55,817 nucleotides of DNA from Beroe ovata (lineage: Eukaryota > Ctenophora > Nuda > Beroida > Beroidae): contig CAMPET010000156.1 of the NCBI GenBank assembly GCA_946803715.1, positions 17,344 to 73,160 on the forward strand, given 5' to 3'. The notes under the pieces are model-generated. The model made no database searches, was not told the origin of the DNA, and saw nothing but the letters and a program-made list of their open reading frames with translations. Each line of letters begins with the position of its first letter. The stretch's first letter is position 1. The position numbers and the translations under genes were made by a program. Positions 43,193-55,544 of this stretch are shown one piece after another.

Positions 43193-45754
43193 TTTGTGTA
43201 CTGATTCATGAATATTGAACAGCTGTATTCCCTCTCATTCGCTTCTCTGAGAGTTAAATCACACGTTTTTAAAATACATTGGAAATCACACAGTANTGTG
43301 TGTGTGTGTGTGTGTGTGTGTACTGTGTGACGTGTGTGTGTGTGTGTGTTGTGTGTGTATGTATTTCTAAACAGTGTGCGTAATCTCTTCAATTTCAGGC
43401 ATCTGAAAACTGATGGACCTGTGACTGGGCTTAATATCCACGAGAGGATGACTAAAAGTGTGAGTCTCGTCACAAACATCTCCTCCCCTCCCTGTCTCTC
43501 CCGGTTGTTCTCAAAGAGTGTGTTCCTTGTCTGATTCTTAATCAGGAGAATTGACTGATTGGGTTGACCTCAAAATATTCCCACCTGATTGGGTTGACCT
43601 CAAAATTTCCCACCTTTCTACCCTGTCAATTATTGACCTCCAATGTGCGCTGTTCTCAAACAGTGTTTTGGAACCTGTCCAATGCCCATTGTGTCTTGGC
43701 ACCACTCTGCGCCACATGACTCCCTGACTTCCATCCCCAGAGTAAGAAGATGATAGTGTTCTACGGCTCTCAAACGGGCACCGCTGAGGAGTTTGCCACT
43801 CGTCTCTGCAAGGAATCACGGCTTTATGGCATACCCGCCATGGCGGCTGATCCTGCGGAGTATGACATGGTATGTAGGGCTTATGGTATGACGGGCTGAT
43901 ATTGGGGAGTTGATATTGCGGGGTTGATAGGGGGGGGTGCGTCACAATCGCTGGGGGATACCATGGTAGCTGGTACTTAGTTGATAGATGAGTGATGTTA
44001 TTAGAGGATGTGTGGAATATGGACATAGAATGAGTTGACTAGTACAAGATACACGACTGGTTGAATACTCTAGAATTGGATGTCTCTTCACCCATGACAC
44101 CACAGGAAACTCTGAAAGATCTGCGGGAAATAGAGGATCATGTGGCTGTGTTCCTGATGGCCACATACGGAGAGGGAGAACCCACTGATAACGCTATACA
44201 GTTCCACGATCTGATCAAGGACAAGGATACAGACTTGGATGGTCTCAACTTTGCCGTAAGTTCATCACTCTGTTCAACTCCAGCTATTCGTTCTCTGATT
44301 TTTTTTATTTAGTTGTGTTTTACTTCTATTCCAACAGCTGTACAGCCAATGACAGGAATCGAAGGATTCAAGTTATTAAGCCAGTGACGGTTAAGGAAGT
44401 GTAATCCATACTTTATTCGCCCGAGACTTCGCTGCAATGGGCAGCTCCTCATTTAACCCTCCCACACAGTTTCCTGTACGCTCGGCTGAGTGAACCGTTG
44501 GGCTGCATAGGCTTGAGTTAAATCTCTCACCCATAGCTGAGTGGTGCGGTGGCTGGGACTCGAACTCACGATCTTTCGATCGAAAGTCCAATGTCCATAC
44601 CACTAAGCCACTTACCTTGAGAGTCTGTAGGTACCAGATATTGAATGTTGATCGGACAGCTATGCGGAACTCTGAGGGAATGTGTGAGGGATGCACAGCT
44701 TATGTTAGTCTACATTCTCTGCTTATCGTACTTAATGTAGGACGCGAACCACACTTTTCTAATCTCTATCCATCACCACTTCAGTTTCACACTCCAGTGT
44801 CACACTCCAGTGTCACACTTCAGTGTCACACTTCAGTGTCACACTCTAGTGTCACAAGTGTCTAATGTCTATTGATGCAGTGACTCTCATGGCATTCAGC
44901 TATAAACGTGTATGACGTAGCTATCCTGTAAGATTGAGTTATTCCATATTTGGACACAGCCTTACGCCTCAATAGTAACTCACTATCGATTAATTTGTAG
45001 AGGCCATTGTTAAAGAAGGATTGTTCATACATAAGTGGTGGTTGATTTCAAATGATGATACTACCGCATGAGATCATGTTGTGTATTTAAGAGGGTGTGC
45101 AATTGAGGTGGTGTGCATTGCACACTGTGCAATAATGTGTGTGGCGATGGGCCGATAGCGAACCTGCGTATCACTTATACCCATTACCCACCCTCCTTTT
45201 TGTCAGGTGTTTGGGTTGGGCAACTCTACATACGAACACTTCAACAAGATGGGAAAAGACACGGACAAGCTCCTGGAAAAGAGGGGCGGAACTCGTCTCT
45301 CGGCCCTCGCTTTGGGAGATGATGATGCCAACATTGAGGACGACTTCATGAACTGGAGGGAAGCATTCTTCGCGGATATGGTCCGGACATTCGGAGTGGA
45401 GAAATCTGCTGAAAATATCGAGTGAGTGCAGCCCCGTCGAGAGAATGGTAGATGATAACGGAATAATGTGTTTGTCATGACATTGTATCGGATTTGTGGA
45501 AACATGATGTCTCAATACACTGCTTCTTTTTTCAGGATGAGGAATTTCAAGTTAATGGTGCACACTGACAAGCAGCCAGCTGAAGTTTACCAAGGGGAGA
45601 TAGGTTCACTTGGGGGTTATGCCTCTCAGAGACCTCCCTATGACGCCAAGAACCCGTACCTTGCTCCTCTTACAATAAACTACAATCTCTGTGCCACAGA
45701 AAGTGACAGAACTGTTTTCCACTGCGAAGTGGATATATCAGATTCCAGAATCAG
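42947..45754 (+). CDS. POR: NADPH-cytochrome P450 reductase, N-terminal half (six exons)
   Basis: Exons join in phase: 42947-43134, 43399-43459, 43741-43869, 44106-44255, 45207-45421, 45536-45754. Exon 1 has the ER anchor (IADVVIFVLFVVTLLAFFIY). Exon 3 has the FMN phosphate loop FYGSQTGTAEEFATRL. Exon 4 has ATYGEGEPTDNA. Exon 5 has VFGLGNSTYEHFNKMGK and ALGDDDANIEDDF. Exon 6 begins the connecting domain (YDAKNPYLAPLTINYNL, CEVDISDSRIR). Reductase passes electrons from NADPH through FAD and FMN to microsomal P450s. The FAD- and NADPH-binding half does not occur before the next plus-strand gene at 53.1 kb, and a repeat array with N gaps starts 1 kb downstream. Either the 3' exons were lost in assembly or the gene is a fragment. 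Confidence 0.9.
43155..43362. repeat. two GT microsatellites flanking a single N
   Basis: GT tracts at 43155-43190 and 43297-43362 lie in the first reductase intron, with an N at 43296. Confidence 0.85.
44393..44615 (-). mobile_element. tRNA-derived SINE
   Basis: On the minus strand 44612-44550 reads as a degenerate tRNA: acceptor halves GTGGCT and AGCCAC pair. An A-box-like tggcttagtggtatgg and a B-box-like gagttcgagtccc lie at normal spacing, and the anticodon-arm region is ctttcgatcgaa. A non-tRNA tail of about 155 bp follows to 44393. The T stem has mismatches, so this is not a functional tRNA. It sits in the reductase intron between exons 4 and 5. Confidence 0.65.
44785..44860. repeat. 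13-bp tandem repeat
   Basis: Five to six copies of cactccagtgtca-type units with single-base changes, in a reductase intron. Confidence 0.75.
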
Positions 45755-46742
45755 GTTAGTCGTTGTAATTGTACACCAAGTGCAGGTCTCTAGCATCCAC
45801 TATAGGTTATCAAAGATAATGCAACTATCAGGCAACTTTAAGCAGCGCATGCAAAACCCTGTAGGCATCGGAAACCGTGTGCAATAAATTATAACGCACT
45901 GTAGTGCCATGATAAATCATTATGGCACAGCTTGCAGAAAACCGTCAAGTGGGCGTGATACTCTACCTGTTGAGCCATATTGGATATCCTCAAGTTAGAT
46001 ATTAATTTGGCAAAGAATTCCCAATTTCTTGGGCTTTGCCAAAAAAAGTCTTTGCCAAAGTTTGCCAAAGTTTGCGAAAGTTTGCCATAAAAGTCTTACA
46101 AATCTGTTATTTATGGAAAAATATCTTTATTGAGCAAATTTGATTTCATTTATGAGTTAAAAAACATTTTTCACGTCCTGAGAACAAATCTCAGATCAAT
46201 ATAAGACCTCTAAAAACTTTGATCTGGTGGGAATATGGTGGAGAACATTTTTGACTTGCGTCAAAAAATCAAAATTTTCCACTCTTACCGTCAAGCTAGC
46301 TCGATTCTGAAGACAGATTCGAAATCAGCGTTAAAAAATGGTCTATATACGTAGGTTTAATATTTTTTCCCAGACAGAAAATTTTCGGACATTCCTCGGA
46401 CTTAGCAAAATTCTGAATTTTTTGAAGCAGATGTTATGGCAGATATGGGGACTTGGATGTTGTCCTATCTTACAAATAGGGGCTTGTCGTCGCTAAGTTC
46501 GATTGATGTCATTAATATGGATCTGAGGGAGACGAAATATTGCATCATGAGACATGACATGGTTGTATTGGCGACATGGGAAGCCACCAAAGTCGACACC
46601 TAAGCCAAAGTGGCGAAATATTTTTTGACCGTTTTTGATGCAAAAACAATCGATTCCTACATAATTTTGGACGCTGAATCGATTTTAAGNATGGGGTTAG
46701 AGACCTGATTTGACTCGGAATTGACTGTTTGTCGATAGGAAT
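45755..46742. other. downstream of reductase exon 6, no exon seen
   Basis: AT-rich sequence with a ttgccaaag short tandem near 46035-46085. No reductase exon (FAD or NADPH motif) is present. A single N lies at 46690. Confidence 0.45.
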
Positions 46743-49700
46743 CATGTTAAGGAGTAACTAGGTCACATTTACGAACATTTCCAACCTTTGGACACGTCCA
46801 TGTATGTCGGGTGTTTGGAAGGCGCGTAAAATGTGACAAGTATGGAACATGGTGTTAGAGACCTGATTTGACTCGGAATTAAGTGTTTGTCGATTGAAGT
46901 CATATTCAGGAGTCACTAGGTCACATTTAGGTTCATGTCCCATACTTGTCACACTTTCTCGCGCGTTCCGCCATAGGTACATGGGCATACATGGGCGTGT
47001 CCAAAGGTTTGAAATGCCCCTAAATGTGACCTTATGACTCCTTAACATGATTCCAATCGACAAACACTCAATTCCGAGTCAAATCAGGCCACTGACCCCA
47101 TGTCCCATACTTGTCACACTTTTCGCGCCTTCCATACACCCGACATCGTGGGCGTGTNACTCACCAATTAATCCATTGTCGCGCCTTCCATTCGGTCCAT
47201 TGGACAGAAGATGTTTTTCGGGACATGTGACAAGCCGCGCCGCAAATTCAAGCATTCCATGCGTACGTGCGCGCAACGTGCGTTTTTGCATATTCTTCAC
47301 AGTTCACATAGAACTCGACCAGAAGATCCCCAGAAACAACCAAAAAAGTATTTTTTTATCCTGCCAGGTTGGTCTAATTAGTAATTAGTGTTTCAAAGTG
47401 TGTCAAATCTCATGGCATAGTGATCTAGATATGGCATGGGATCTAGATATAAGAAGAGGAATCAGGAATGAAATAGAGGATATTTAGATTCCTAAGTCAC
47501 ACGGTAAAGCATTGTTCATTAGAGGTTATCTTAATGCCCCATCGAAGGGATGAAGCCATGGGTATGTCGTGTGTCAAGTGTATGGAAGGCGTGAAAAGTG
47601 TGACATATATGAGACTTGGGGTTAGCGGCCTGATATGACTCAAATATGATTGCTTGTCGATAGGAATGGATTTGGGGTCGAAAGACCTTCGGACGCCCCC
47701 AAATAATGTCGTGTACAAAGTGTCTGGAATAATGTCGTGTACAAAGTGTCAGAAAGGCGCGAAAAGTGTGACAAGTATGGGACATGGGGTTAGAGGCCTG
47801 ATATAACTCGGAATTGACTATTTGTCGATAGGAATCATGTTTAGGAGTCACTAGGTCACTTTTAGTCACATTTCCAACCTTTGGACACGCCCATGCATGT
47901 CGGGTGTATGGAGGGCGCGAAAAGTGTGACAAGTATGGGACATGGGGTTGGAGGCCTGATATGACTCGGAATTGACTGTTTGTCGATAGGAATCATGTAT
48001 AGGAGTCACTAGGTCACTTTTAGTCACATTTCCAACCTTTGGACACGCCCATGCATGTCGGGTGTATGGAGGGCGCGAAAAGTGTGACAAGTATGGGACA
48101 TGGGGTTAGAGGCCTGATATGACTCGGAATTGAGTGTTTGTCGATAGGAATCATGTTTAGGAGTCACTAGGTCACTTTTAGGCACATTTCCAACCTTTGG
48201 ACACGCCCATGTATGTCGGGTGTATGGAGGGCGCGAAAAGTGTGACAAGTATGGGACATGGGGTCAGAGGCCTGATTTGACTCGGAATTGACTGTTTGTC
48301 GATAGGAATAATGTTTAGGAGTCACTAGGTCACATTTAGGCCCATGTCCCATACTTGTCACACTTTCTCGCGCGTTCCGCCATACATGGGCATACATGGG
48401 TGTGTCCAAAGGTTTGAAATACCCCTAAATGTGACCTAGTGACTCCTAAACATGATTCCAATCGACAAACACTCAATTCCGAGTCATATCAGGCCTCTAA
48501 CCCCATGTCCCATACTTGTCACACTTTTCGCGCCCTCCATACACCCGACATACATGGGCGTGTCCAAAGGTTGGAAATGTGCCTAAAAGTGACCTAGTGA
48601 CTCCTAAACATGATTCCTATCGACAAACAGTCAATTCCGAGTCATATCAGGCCTCTAACCCCATGTCCCATACTTGTCACACTTTTCGCGCCTTCCATAC
48701 ACCCGACATACATGGGCGTGTCCAAAGGTTGGAAATGTGCCTAAAAGTGACCTAGTGACTCCTAAACATGATTCCTATCGACAAACAGTCAATTCCGAGT
48801 CATATCAGGCCTCCAACCCCATGTCCCATACTTGTCACACTTTTCGCGCCTTCCATACACCCGACAACGTGGGCGTGTCCAAAGGTTGAAAAAGTGCCTA
48901 AAAGTGACTAAGTGACTCCTAAACATGATTTTCATCGACAAACAGTCAAATCCGAGTCATATCAGGCCTCCAACCCCATGTCCCATACTTGTCACACTTT
49001 TCGCGCTATACATACAGCCGACATACATGGGCGTGTTCAAAGGTTGGAAATGTGCCTAATAGTGACCTAGTGACTCCTAAACATGATTCTCATCGACAAA
49101 CAGTCAAGTCCGAGTCATATCAGGCCTCTAATCCCATGTCCCATACTTGTCACACTTTTCGCGCCTTCCATACACCCGACATCNCGCGCTTTCCATTCAA
49201 GGTAAGAAATGTGCCTAAGTGTGACTTATGGACTCCTATTATTAACTCATTTGTCACACATTTCGCGCTTTCCATTCAAGGTTAGAAATGTGCCTAAGTG
49301 TGACTTATGGACTCCTAAACATGATTTCAATCGACAAACAATCATTTCCTAGCCATATCAGGCCGCTAACACCAAGTCCTATATTTGTCACACTTTTCGT
49401 GCCTTCCATACACTTGAAATACTACACATACACTAGGTCTATTTCAATACGGCATGAATAGTCACCGTCAAACAATCCATAACTATGTCAACTAACACAG
49501 GAATCTGAACATCCTCTATTTCATTCCTATTCTAATATCTAGATCACTGTCACTCTGCCATGAGAATATGAGATTCGACACAGCTCGAGACAGGAGACAT
49601 TTCGGATGGTCTAAATTAGTAGATTAGACCAACTAGATAAGATAGAAAATACCTGAGCACTTTTGTGGTGGTTTCAGGGGATCTTCTGACTGAGTTCTAC

Positions 49701-49820
49701 GTGAATTGTGAAGAATTTGCGAAAACGCGCGCAACGCGCACGTACTTATGGGATGCTTAAATTTGCGGCGCGGCTTGTCACAAGTCACGAAAAACATCTT
49801 CTGGGAATTTCACGGCAGCA
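46743..49820. mobile_element. large fold-back element / inverted satellite array, 158-bp unit
   Basis: Units of 158 bp (core catgtcccatacttgtcaca, then cgcgccttccatacacccga and cctagtgactcctaaacatg) run in the minus sense from about 47530 to 48340 and in the plus sense from about 48345 to 49400. They meet at a palindromic centre near 48382. The outer flanks are also inverted copies: 47200-47510 (cgccgcaaattcaagcattc, gtgcgcgcaacgtgcg, agaagatccccagaaacaac) matches 49495-49810 reversed. A second, diverged centre lies at 46743-47157 beyond an N at 47158; other Ns are at 46690 and 49193. No transposase frame is seen; the open frames reading MSHFSR are repeat by-products. It resembles a fold-back transposon whose arms amplified a satellite. 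Confidence 0.82.
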
Positions 49821-52333
49821 AACTCCATAGCAAGATTGATTGACGCAGCGCGCGCAGATAAATTCAATTCACGCGCGCGCGTGATCCTAGCCTAGCACGT
49901 ATATATAAATCAGGGAAGCGTTGCCCTACAGATCCTAGATAAATTTCTTCTGGAATACGGCCAGATATTTAGCTTGCGTTGACAGCACGCCGATAATGCC
50001 CTTGTAATGAGATAGTTATAGTGCTTATTATACGCTGCTGTAGTTTACAAGATCGCAAGGAAATATTTCCTTCCATCCGCTGGAATAAAACAGGCTTTTG
50101 CCCTCTCCCATCGGTGGACAGTGCATATTTGAAATACGACGTCCTGCGCAGAATGATACAATGCGGACAAGTTACTTGTACTGCCCACCACCCTTTTGTC
50201 AAACTGCTATCGAAATGTCACATGACGTCACTTCTTCCTGTCGGCTTCTCAAACCCCTCCTCCCTCAAGACATGGAGTCCTTCAGCTCCTGCTATGAGTC
50301 AACCTGGATCGAAACGTCATCCTCCCCTCTGCTCTTCAGCCACGACATATGGGATGACATGATGCCTCCCTTATGCCTCCCTCATTTAGACACAGTTAAC
50401 ACCTATCCCTTAGGTTGATTTGTCCAGAAGGAGGAGTGGCCTACTGGCCTAAGCATAATCAGTATGAGAGAATGAAAATTGAAATGAGTTTCAGGCCAAA
50501 TTTCCAGTAATAGGCCAGATGAGCGCTTATTTTATTAGTACAGATTGTTAGGCAAAGTCCAGTCAGGTCAAATGACCGACTACCAAATAATCCTACAATC
50601 AATTATCATTGGATGACCCTTTTCTGCCAGAGACCTGTTTTCATTCTAAAGCTATGTTCCATATCTTTACCGTATATGTGACATAGTAACTGTAGAGTGT
50701 AGACATAGTTACTGTAGTCTTAAACATAGTAACTGTAAACTTGCAACTGGTCAGATATTAATGAAAACAATTCAATTCACTATTCAGTCCTGCTATAACT
50801 GTAATCAAAACCTATTCATAGCAAAATGACAGTCATTCATCACAGGAACATCTGGAGCAGACGCTGAGGCTGCATACATCGCGAAAGTCGACGAGCTAAA
50901 AGCCTCACAGTAATCATGATATACGGACACATTTTTATTGGATAGGTAATGAATTTTGAATCCCTTATCATACTCCAAGATAAGACCGATGATAGTTGCT
51001 GACATGGGCACGTGTGATAATGTGGCACGTATGATAATCATGGTTATTGGCTAACTTGATTGTTGATAGTCAAATAGTTGTCCTACTTCTACTTACAGTA
51101 ACTAAGAACGACAATTTGGGGCTTGGAGCATTCACAATGGTTGACTGTCCATGTCCCTAGGTGTTATAAAATGCAAATGTCATGATTTTGTAGGTTTTCT
51201 CCTTACTCCACTCTCGTTGGCAGAACTTCAATCTTTATCTGAGAATAATAAATCTGTCTCAGAATAATAAATCTGTCTGAGAATAAGTTGCGCGCGCGCG
51301 CGACGAAATTCTCGACAGGTTCTATCATCGATCGACAACGAATGTTTCGGCCTTCGATGAAGGCGCGCGCAAGAAACAGTGCGTGGACAGATAACATCCG
51401 GCAACAATGTAATATGTGCAATTATAATGTTGACTATTGACTGAGGATTACAAATAAATTTGCCTGGCGATGCTAGGCCCAGCTGACGCAAGCCGCGAAG
51501 CGGCGAGCGCCAGCGAGAATAATTTGCGGCGCGCGCGCAATTCAATGAAATTCTCGACAGGGGCTATCATCGACAGCCAAAAATAAATATATAGTTTGAT
51601 GAACATCAACACTGGTTACAATATATTTCCTATGATACATTGAACAGTGAGCTGGAGCTCCCAGCCATCATTTAAAGAAATTTACGTTACAATCAAGTGA
51701 GGAGGTGGAATGAACAATGCAAATCCTAAATGAAGCATAGCATTGCATTTCTGATACCTGGCCTGACGCAAACAATGAAATTGCTATGTCCAATACTCCA
51801 ATGTCCATGTTTTGAATCGATGCCAGACTTGTCCAATTCCATGTCACTGTCTGGCAAGGCTATACACTATACAGCTATTGTTGATGCAATGCAAGCTGCG
51901 CGGCCCAGCGTGGCAGAGGCTTGTCTGAGAGAATAAGTTTGCGCCGCGCGCACAGATAGACCCTGGTTAGTATAGGCCATTGGGCCAGGGTCTATTATTG
52001 ACCCTGATCATGATTACATGTGCATTTACAATTTAGTCTCGACTCTCGAGTATAAATCGGGCACAGCACAGCAAATCGTGTGGCCGAAAGATTTCTTCTC
52101 GCAAGTTGCCTGATGTTATCTGTCCATTATTTCTTGTGTGCCTTCAACGAATCCTGTTTCGGGCTTCGGTCACATTTTAGCATGTAGCACAAATGAGATA
52201 ATCTGCCCTAGGGTGGGCTGACTCTCCCCTTCTTTCGCTTGCCACATGCATAAATGAAAATTGCATTGGACAACATATTATAAAACTCCTCTTTCCCTTT
52301 TAAAGTGACAAATTACAAAGCATATAGCAACTT
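49821..52333. other. gene-poor stretch with solitary MITE ends
   Basis: No exon is firmly supported. Half copies of the family B MITE lie at 51343-51405 (ccttcgatgaaggcgcgcgc to atccggcaa) and 52105-52169 (ttgcctgatgttatctgtcc). GC-rich patches near 49720-49900 and 51480-51550 resemble MITE interiors. A plus frame at 50098-50418 and a minus frame at 50805-51041 show no known domain. Confidence 0.45.
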
Positions 52334-52541
52334 AATAGAGAATGGTATTATTAAGGAAGGGTCCCACATCTCAGAACTGATTTCTGAAAAACTAAGGGAA
52401 CTGCATTGATTTTTAATTTGTCACATGACTCTCCAGTTGGTAATTGACCAGCGAAAGCTTTGATTCAACCAATGAGCAATGAGATACGATGCTGAAAGTG
52501 TAAAAATTTGGGACCCTTCCCAAGAAATATCATTCTCTATT
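52334..52541. mobile_element. 208-bp MITE with ~32-bp terminal inverted repeats
   Basis: The left end aatagagaatggtattatta, continuing to aagggtccca, is matched by an inverted right end gggacccttcccaagaaata, continuing to cattctctatt. The interior is AT-rich and non-coding. Target duplication is unclear. Confidence 0.72.
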
Positions 52542-53135
52542 CACTTTGCCAAATACACTTAACTTGCAGCTTGCAGAGTCAACAGGATTTAAAACATAAC
52601 TTGGATAAGTGGAATTGAACAGTATATGATTGATAATAACAGTATATGATTGATAATATTTTTGCCATCCACAAGTCTCTAATTCCCTGATTCTTGAAAC
52701 AGTGTATATACCTAGTCTCTTGGTATCAGAGTTTTATGCCCGGTCCTGCAGACTGCCATAATATTGAGGTCGCAGTCAGTCACTTTAGTCCTCTTTATTT
52801 ACTATAGTTTCCTCCAATAAGCACAGCTTTTGTAATTTGAGTCATTTTCACATTACTTTATTCTCTGTAAATTTAGGAAGGGAACTAGAAATTTATTATA
52901 ACTTTTGCAAAGATTGATAGAGACTGTAGAGTTTTCCACAGCTTTGATTAGTGCTTGGCTGTGTTTGATCTTGTTAACTAAAAACATAAGTTCTCTATGC
53001 TAGCAATATTTCAGTTATGATACCTATTCACTATCATCCATTCTTCCCCTGTAATTGAATCAAATAGAATTGAAAAGCACATTACAGGATATATTCATGT
53101 TGATGAGCTATTGTCCTAATCGCAACATCATCTAA

Positions 53136-54683
53136 ATGGGGTCTTGCGTAAAGGTACACTTACTTACAAAGGAAACAAGGACAATAAAAGCTCAGGATGG
53201 TACAACTATGCAGGTTAAGATTTTAGCTAGATATTAAATGTATATGAGTTTCTGAATATCACAATAATTTTCTTAATCAACCTTTTTTGACAGGAGATTC
53301 TTGAGATTGTAGTTGGTAGGCTAAGAGCTATCAATCAGCAGTACTTTGCACTACAGATAACAGATTTATTACCTGATGGCTCTAAAGCAGCCCATTGGAT
53401 ACCCAACAACTACACACTGCCAGATGCAAACCAAAGGTAATGCTTTCTTAGAGGGTTAGCTATAGTATTTGCACCGAAGATGTAAATTGTAAGATGAGTT
53501 TTATATATTTTCTATTGCAGATTGATGTCTAAGAAGAACTTTCCTTTTTAAAATTCATGAAGTAAACTAGTTCTCTTGCTGTTTATCATATATTAAGTTG
53601 TGCCAGCAATTAAGCTGGAGTTTGATGTCTATTTTGGTCTCATTAGATTTTTTTTATTCAAATAGCATTTATTAGTGTAAATCAAACAATATTTAATATC
53701 CATATACTTTGAGATATGTGTCAACACATTGTTTAGCAAGTGTACAGCATATTATATTATTTACACACCAGGGTGTAACAGCTATCACCAGACTATGTTT
53801 TGTATTTAGGTACCCACCAGCAGACAAGGACCGGCCATGGCAGTGGAACCTCAAGATACGGTTCCTGCCAAACAATATACAGAATCTTGCAGAGTCAGAC
53901 AATGTTACTTTTACATATTTTTATGATCAGGTGATCTATCCAAACATCAGTATTCAGTAATGTGGATTACCGGTCATTGAACAAACATTGCTGGGTGTGA
54001 GTTGAACCTCATTGCACTGTTCAATAGGTAAGGCTGGAGTATTACGAGTGTCTGGCTGAGCAGATGGATCTTGACACTGCCGTACAGTTAGGGTGTCTCC
54101 AAATGAGACGACAGTACAAGAACCTTAGTCATGAGGCTCTCAACAAGAAGTCAAATATCAACATGCTGGAGAATGTGAGTGCTGAGCACAGACATTTTGA
54201 ACTCACAGTTCAAATGTTGACATATCAATGTCCTGGTCTAAGCTCGAATAGGCACGGATTTGTAGCACATATCCGCTTGTCATCATATCACTGCAGTAAT
54301 AGGGCTGTGTTTTTGTGATAGTCTGACGGTGCGTTCCACTGGTGCCTGTTTGTTAACCTGTAACACATTCTCAGGAAATTGGATTCGATAAGTTCATTCC
54401 CCGTTGTGTGCTGGACAAAGCAAGGTCGAGAGAAATAAAGAAACTTGTACAACAAAACCTCAAACAGGTACTGCTACCATAGTCTCAATATTCATGTTGT
54501 TCATGATTTCTCCCAAGAAATAAGTCTCAAGTAGTTTACCTGTGGCGGAAAGGGTGAGTCCCTATTTCTCCTCAGTTTTCGCAATTAACGGAGAACCAGT
54601 GTGTCTACAAGTTTTTCGAAATACTCTCGAAGATAAAGCAGATTGGAAGTACAACATTCCATGTTAGAGTGGGCGAGAATGAG
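53136..54683 (+). CDS. PTK2: focal adhesion kinase, FERM-domain exons (runs off the right edge)
   Basis: Six exons join in phase: 53136-53213 (ATG MGSCVKVHLLTKETRT), 53294-53436, 53810-53930, 54028-54174, 54375-54467, 54576-54683, giving 230 residues. The product follows the FAK FERM domain from lobe F1 onward: EILEIVVGRLRAINQQYFAL; WQWNLKIRFLPNNIQNLAE; VTFTYFYDQVRLEYYECLAE; TAVQLGCLQMRRQYKNLS; ALNKKSNINMLENEIGFDKF; KARSREIKKLVQQNLKQF; NQCVYKFFEILSKIKQ. FAK is a cytoplasmic tyrosine kinase at integrin adhesions, and the FERM domain autoinhibits the kinase. PYK2 is the alternative name in vertebrates; one ancestral gene is expected in early animals. Kinase and FAT domains lie beyond the window. 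All introns have GT-AG borders and phases match. Confidence 0.9.
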
Positions 54684-55544
54684 GTATGATATCCCATTGT
54701 GTCAAGGGTGGAGATGGGCGGTGAGGCAGAGAATTATAGTCCATACTTAGCTACAAGGATATCTTACCTGCATCATCAAATCATAACATCATAGCACCTG
54801 CGCTGCTCTACTAAATTAGAAACACATGTCAATATATAACTGACCTGGAGTTACAAGCACTACGTAATGTAGACTCTAGAAATTACAGAGTATAGTAGTG
54901 ACAGGGCAGTAGCAATGTGACATGTGATGTAATATTGTGCGGAATGTCAGTGTGTACCATCATATATCAGTGGTTCCATTGTGTGCGTGTTCGGAAGGAA
55001 GCTTGCATTTCCGGTTATATCATAATTCGTCCAGGAAACTTCTTAATTCTATTTGAATATTTGTAATATCCTGCTAAGTTGTCCCGTTAATTGTACAGTA
55101 CTGTGTCATTGTAAGAAAAAGTTCCACACAACTTATTGTTTTTCCGACCATCAAACCTGTTCCGTTGATCTCTGCTACAATTTAAAGAAGTGGTAGTGGT
55201 TGTTGTGGAATTTGTGGTAAAGAGTATTGTGCGAGGAAGGAGAGAGTGTACCATAAGCCAGGGTAAGGATTATAATTGCCGTTGTAAACTGAGTACTTCT
55301 GATGTGTACCATGCAGTACTGTGTATCATGTATATCCTGAGTTATCTGATGACTTGTGTACACATTTCGTTGTACTGAGTGATTCTGTGGAAATGCGCTG
55401 TTAGTAAGATGTAATGAATGTGCTCTCATCTTGGGATGTTAACCTGTGTTGGGTAAGGAACAAAATAGGTATAGTAACCAAGTAATTGCCCAATCAATGA
55501 GCAAGGTAGGTAATGTGTATATCAAGGAAAACATGGTACATTCA
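54684..55544. other. probable FAK intron, no exon seen
   Basis: Begins with the donor gtatgat after exon 6. No further FERM or linker exon could be found up to the right edge. Confidence 0.45.

Noticed and set aside
44550-44612. A functional tRNA gene
   Set aside because: The T stem has mismatches and the sequence continues into a SINE tail; it is scored as a SINE.
48516-49190. CRISPR-like regular repeats
   Set aside because: The whole 158-bp unit is repeated without unique spacers, in a eukaryotic genome with introns; it is a satellite.
46758-49285. Series of similar 70-130-residue frames beginning MSHFSR
   Set aside because: They are the 158-bp satellite read in frame, on both strands according to arm orientation; no domain and no codon bias.
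50805-51041. 78-residue minus frame as a conserved protein
   Set aside because: Composition is plausible but no domain, splice partner or homologue is recognisable.
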